Origin: Deltaproteobacteria bacterium
Lineage (GTDB): Bacteria > Myxococcota_A > UBA9160 > UBA4427
Length of the DNA: 64,000 nt
Reading direction: 5' to 3'
Assembly (NCBI GenBank): GCA_029261835.1
Contig: JAJDAO010000069.1
Location: 186,001-250,000 of the forward strand
Shown in pieces: positions 60,892 through 64,000 of this stretch. The notes beneath the pieces are model-generated. The model saw nothing but the letters and a program-made list of their open reading frames with translations, had not been told where the DNA came from and ran no database searches. Position 1 is the first letter of the stretch. Each line of letters starts with the position of its first letter. Made by a program: the position numbers and the translations under genes.

Positions 60892-62139
60892 TCAGCCGGT
60901 AGGCTGAAGCAACTCGATCTTCGGCAGCAGCACCCTCTCCGCGATCTCGGGCCAGGCATAGCGGCGTGCCGTGAGACGCCCCGATCGGCGAAGTGCCATC
61001 GCGATCGCCGGACTGCCGCGTACCGTGCCGAGCTGACCGACGAGCTCCTGCGGATCGGCCGTCTCGAGCACCAGCGCGTTCTGCCCCGCGATCGCATACT
61101 CCTCGCCCGAGCAGCCCGTGCAGGCGATGCCACCCGCGGCCATCGTCTCGAGGCCCACCAGTCCGAACGGCTCGTGCTCGCTATTGGCCAACACCGCGTG
61201 CATGCCGCGGAAGAGCACGCGCCGGGCCTCCGGGTCGACGTGGGAGCGGAGGTTCACGACATCGGCGCCGCCGATGCTCTGCAGCGCCTCCAGCAGACCC
61301 GAGACGCCCGGCTTGCTCCAGGCCCGTTCGATCACGCGCAGCCCCAGTGCGCCGGCGGCCGCCAGAACGTGCTCGCCGTAGGGCTCCGCACCACCCCGAG
61401 CGATCAGCAGCGGGCGCCACCCCAGGCGCTTCATCTCGGCGACGCTCTGCAACGCCGGAATCCAGCGCTTGTCCGGATCCCAGCGCGCCATCTTGGCGAG
61501 CACCGTGCGGCAGCGAAAGCGCCGCTTCAGCTCGGCCACCGCGAGACGATCCGGCGGATCGAAGGCGTCACTGGCCAGGCCGTTCGGGATCACCAGGGAG
61601 TCAACACCCTCGGCCCTCATGCGATGCTTCATGTAGCGGCTCACGGTCGTAATGCCGGCGGCCTCCTGAAGCCGATGCCAGGGAATACCTTCGAAGCCGA
61701 AAGTGTTGTTCGCATTCCACAGGATGCTCACGCGGTGCCGGATACCGGCCACGCGCAGCAGCCAGTCGAGGTGGAGCACGGCGTCGACCGTCTGCCACTC
61801 CTCGGCCAGAATCACCGCGCGTCCACCCTCCTTCAGGCTGGGCAGAAGCTCGCAGGACACCAGATTGGGCGGAAGCGTGCGCGCGTACTCCTCGCACTTC
61901 CCCACCTCGCCGTCATAGACACCGCCGGGATGATATCGGCTGATCCACTGCGCCCAGCGGTGGAGCTGCAGCTGGCCACGCGTCTCGTGGCCAGCCCGAT
62001 CGGGGTCACCGATGAACCAGAGGTGAGTCTCGAAGCCGAGCTTCGCCAACGTCTCCGTAAGCCCATCGACACGCGTAGCGATCCCGCCGGCACGCGAGTA
62101 CGGGTCCGGTCCCTCGAACGACAACAGGTGGAACTGCAC
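60892..62139 (-). CDS. Glycosyltransferase, GT4 family
   Basis: 415 residues. The N-terminus has LLSFEGPDPYSRAGGIATRVDGL, the acceptor-side glycine loop of glycogen-synthase-like GT4 enzymes. The donor-binding EX7E motif is EHEPFGLVGLE, following the ANS of a GT-B fold C-domain. Middle part: VIPNGLASDAF. It transfers a sugar from a nucleotide donor; the acceptor is unknown. The stop lies 45 bases before the hybrid kinase start, so the glycosyltransferase, kinase and regulator probably form one transcript. Confidence 0.87.
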   Translation of the reverse strand: MQFHLLSFEGPDPYSRAGGIATRVDGLTETLAKLGFETHLWFIGDPDRAGHETRGQLQLHRWAQWISRYHPGGVYDGEVGKCEEYARTLPPNLVSCELLPSLKEGGRAVILAEEWQTVDAVLHLDWLLRVAGIRHRVSILWNANNTFGFEGIPWHRLQEAAGITTVSRYMKHRMRAEGVDSLVIPNGLASDAFDPPDRLAVAELKRRFRCRTVLAKMARWDPDKRWIPALQSVAEMKRLGWRPLLIARGGAEPYGEHVLAAAGALGLRVIERAWSKPGVSGLLEALQSIGGADVVNLRSHVDPEARRVLFRGMHAVLANSEHEPFGLVGLETMAAGGIACTGCSGEEYAIAGQNALVLETADPQELVGQLGTVRGSPAIAMALRRSGRLTARRYAWPEIAERVLLPKIELLQPTG

Positions 62140-62181
62140 GGAAGCGAGGATCCCCTCTCCGAAGGCACGAAAGTATGACGA

Positions 62182-62211
62182 ATAATACCCATTTTTTGTG
62201 TTTTTTGTTCA
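62182..62211 (-). promoter_or_regulatory. Sigma-70-type promoter for the glycosyltransferase/kinase/regulator operon
   Basis: On the minus strand TGAACA (62206-62211) and TATTAT (62182-62187) are separated by 18 bases in a very A-rich stretch, which stands out in this GC-rich window. Transcription would start about 35 bases before the glycosyltransferase ATG. Confidence 0.55.
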
Positions 62212-62273
62212 GTTCTCGGCGAAAAAGAGTCGTCACGCCTAGCTTCAATCACCACCTTGCGTCGCGCCGAGCA

Positions 62274-64000
62274 CTACTCGGAAGGCGAGCCGAGTTCGAC
62301 GAGCGGCGGGATGGTGTTCCAGCCGATGCGTTCACAGATACGGATCAGCGCATAGTGGACGACCGGAATGATCACCAGCGTGAAGATCGTCGAGAAGATG
62401 AGGCCGCCCACCACGGCAATGCCAATCGCCTGGCGGCTCTCGGCGCCGGCACCGGCCGCCAGCGCAAGGGGCATGGCGCCCAGGATCGACGTGACACTCG
62501 TCATCATGATGGGACGAAAGCGCGTTCGGCCCGCACGCTCCAGCGCCTCGAGTAGCTCCGTGCCGCGAGCGCGCTCCTGGTTCGCGAAGTCCACCAGCAA
62601 GATCGCGTTCTTGGTCACCAGCCCGACCAGCAGGATCACACCGATCTGGCTGTAGAGGTTCAACGTGTTGTCGCTGATCCGCAGGGCGAGCAGCGCTCCG
62701 AGGGTGGCGAGCGGAACGCTGAACATGACGGTCAGCGGGTGGAGGAAGCTCTCGAACTGCGCTGCGAGCACCAGGTAGATGATCAGCAGCGCGAAACCGA
62801 AGGTGAGATAGACCTGGCTGGACGACTCGACGAATTCGCGCGACGTGCCGCGCAGCGCCTTTCCGAAGCCGGGTGAGAGCGCTCCGTCGAAGAGCGCCTC
62901 GACCCGGGCGAGCGCCCGGGCCAGCGTGGCGCCCGGCGCAAGGTTGGCCGTCAGCGTGGCCGAGCGCTGCAGATCGTAGTGGTTGAGGGTCGCCGGCCCG
63001 ATGCGCGGCCGGGCCTCGATCAGGCCCGAGAGCGGCACCATGGCACCGCTGCGCCCGCGCACGTGCACCTCGCCGAGCTGCTCGGGCACGCTGCGAAACG
63101 GCGAGGCCAGTGACATCACGACGTCGTACTGCTTGTTGCGCAGGATGAAATCGTCCGTGGGGCCCTGCGACACCAGGAGTCGCAAGCTCTGGGATATCGC
63201 GCTCACGGGCACGCCGACATCCGAGGCGCGATTGCGGTCGAAGACGATATCGAGCTGCGGGCTCTCGATCCGCATGTCGCTGTCCACGTTGACGAGGTCG
63301 GGCAGCTCACGCATGCCAGCCATGATCCGCTCCGTCACCTCGGCCATCTCATCGAGGCTCGCGCTCGAGCTCTTGAGCACGATCTCGACATCGTGGCGAC
63401 TGCGTCGCGATAGCGATGGCGGGTTGATGGCAAAGACGAGCGCCTCTGGAATGGCCCTGAATTGCGGCAGCAGGCCGGCCACGACCTCCTGCTGGCTGGT
63501 CGTGCGCTCGTCCCAGTGCTGCAGCCGCGTGAAGACCATGCCAAAAGCGCTGTCGCCGGGGCCTCCGAAGCCCATGGCAATAGCGGCGAAGAAGCCGGCG
63601 ACCTCGGGCGTAGCGGCCAGCTTCTCCTCCACCTGCATGAGGGCGCGGCGCGTGTATGCCGTAGTCGAGCCCTGGGGTGCGCGAATCATCGTGACGACGC
63701 GGCCGCGGTCTTCGATCGGAAGAAACGTCCGCGGCAAGAGCCCGTAGAGGCCCGCCACCCCCGCGAGCATGGCCAAGAAGAGCAGTGCGACCGCCGTACG
63801 GTGCCGAAGCCCGAAAACCAGCACACCGGCGTAGGCGCGGCGAGCCGCCTCCAGCGAGCGGTTGATGCCGCGGCCGACCGCGCCGGGCTGCGTCTCGACA
63901 CGCAAGAAACGCGAGCAGAGCATCGGCACAACCGTGAGAGCGACGAAGGTCGAGATCGAGACGCAGACGGCCACCGTCAGTGCAAACTCTCGGAACAGGC
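62274..64000 (-). CDS. RND efflux pump inner-membrane subunit (AcrB/MexF type), 3' part
   Basis: The gene starts beyond the window; 575 residues are visible. The frame runs into the window edge as FREFALTVAVCVSISTFVALTV, a typical AcrB helix region before the second half. Visible are the second periplasmic porter loop (LPRTFLPIEDRGRVVTMIRAPQG, PSLSRRSRHDVEIVL) and the last membrane block with AAQFESFLHPLTVMFSVPLA, RISDNTLNLYSQIGVILLVGLVTKNAILLVDFA and TRFRPIMMTSVTSILGAMPLALA. It exports drugs or other compounds with proton energy together with a membrane-fusion protein and an outer-membrane channel. Confidence 0.92.
   Translation of the reverse strand, partial: LFREFALTVAVCVSISTFVALTVVPMLCSRFLRVETQPGAVGRGINRSLEAARRAYAGVLVFGLRHRTAVALLFLAMLAGVAGLYGLLPRTFLPIEDRGRVVTMIRAPQGSTTAYTRRALMQVEEKLAATPEVAGFFAAIAMGFGGPGDSAFGMVFTRLQHWDERTTSQQEVVAGLLPQFRAIPEALVFAINPPSLSRRSRHDVEIVLKSSSASLDEMAEVTERIMAGMRELPDLVNVDSDMRIESPQLDIVFDRNRASDVGVPVSAISQSLRLLVSQGPTDDFILRNKQYDVVMSLASPFRSVPEQLGEVHVRGRSGAMVPLSGLIEARPRIGPATLNHYDLQRSATLTANLAPGATLARALARVEALFDGALSPGFGKALRGTSREFVESSSQVYLTFGFALLIIYLVLAAQFESFLHPLTVMFSVPLATLGALLALRISDNTLNLYSQIGVILLVGLVTKNAILLVDFANQERARGTELLEALERAGRTRFRPIMMTSVTSILGAMPLALAAGAGAESRQAIGIAVVGGLIFSTIFTLVIIPVVHYALIRICERIGWNTIPPLVELGSPSE

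Noticed and set aside
1..64000. CRISPR array, rRNA genes, insertion sequence with transposase, prophage genes
   Set aside because: No regularly spaced direct repeats, no rRNA sequence and no transposase, integrase or phage structural gene were seen on either strand.

Overview
The window is GC-rich Gram-negative chromosomal DNA with dense coding on both strands. Its gene content suggests a heterotrophic bacterium of the former Deltaproteobacteria (Myxococcota or a neighbouring phylum): many lipoproteins, hybrid histidine kinases, a DUF2169/DUF4150 secretion module, MMPL and AcrB-type RND pumps, proteins with C-terminal sorting signals, and acyl-CoA and anaerobic-type redox enzymes. This placement is an inference from gene content; there is no rRNA or marker gene here to prove it.

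Layout. 0-4 kb: the 3' half of an M16 peptidase gene, gamma-glutamyltransferase, a periplasmic cyclophilin and tRNA-Phe. 4-13.5 kb: an accessory island directly downstream of the tRNA gene. It holds a CTERM-type surface protein, a two-subunit benzoyl-CoA reductase/2-hydroxyacyl-CoA dehydratase-like operon, a sulfatase-fold lipoprotein, a methyltransferase, and an SdsA1-like metallo-beta-lactamase-fold lipoprotein divergent from a LysR regulator. Four same-orientation copies of a dispersed repeat (about 30-100 bp) separate the transcription units of the island. 13.6-25.6 kb: a phytoene-desaturase-like flavoprotein divergent from an acyl-CoA synthetase, a deletion remnant of a second synthetase, a hybrid histidine kinase, a Tat-exported GMC dehydrogenase pair, an acyltransferase and an MMPL transporter.

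26.0-31.6 kb: a seven-gene type VI-like effector module: zinc metallopeptidase, two unknowns, a lipoprotein, a thiolase-fold protein without its catalytic residues, a DUF4150 PAAR-like tip and a DUF2169 protein. 31.6-36.5 kb: a C39-like CTERM protein and an overlapping VWA-FHA/histidine kinase pair. 36.7-40.3 kb: the two subunits of a biotin-dependent acyl-CoA carboxylase (methylcrotonyl type). 40.9-46.9 kb: a TetR regulator divergent from a likely operon of a Tat-exported type II DMSO-reductase-family enzyme, an aldehyde:ferredoxin oxidoreductase-family enzyme and a MoaD/ThiS-like protein, with three phased TCAAC-N3-GTTGA operators in the divergent promoter. 46.9-51.4 kb: PilZ-like protein, nitronate monooxygenase, DUF3179 protein, DAHP synthase and a TM2-like membrane protein. 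51.7-64 kb: a large orphan lipoprotein, a TolB-propeller/M28/PDZ peptidase, a glycosyltransferase/hybrid kinase/NarL regulator operon, and the 3' part of an RND efflux pump gene.

The three parts most worth following up are the repeat-punctuated island (4.9-11.1 kb), the orphan effector module (26.0-31.6 kb) and the TetR-controlled molybdenum/tungsten operon (41.6-46.9 kb).
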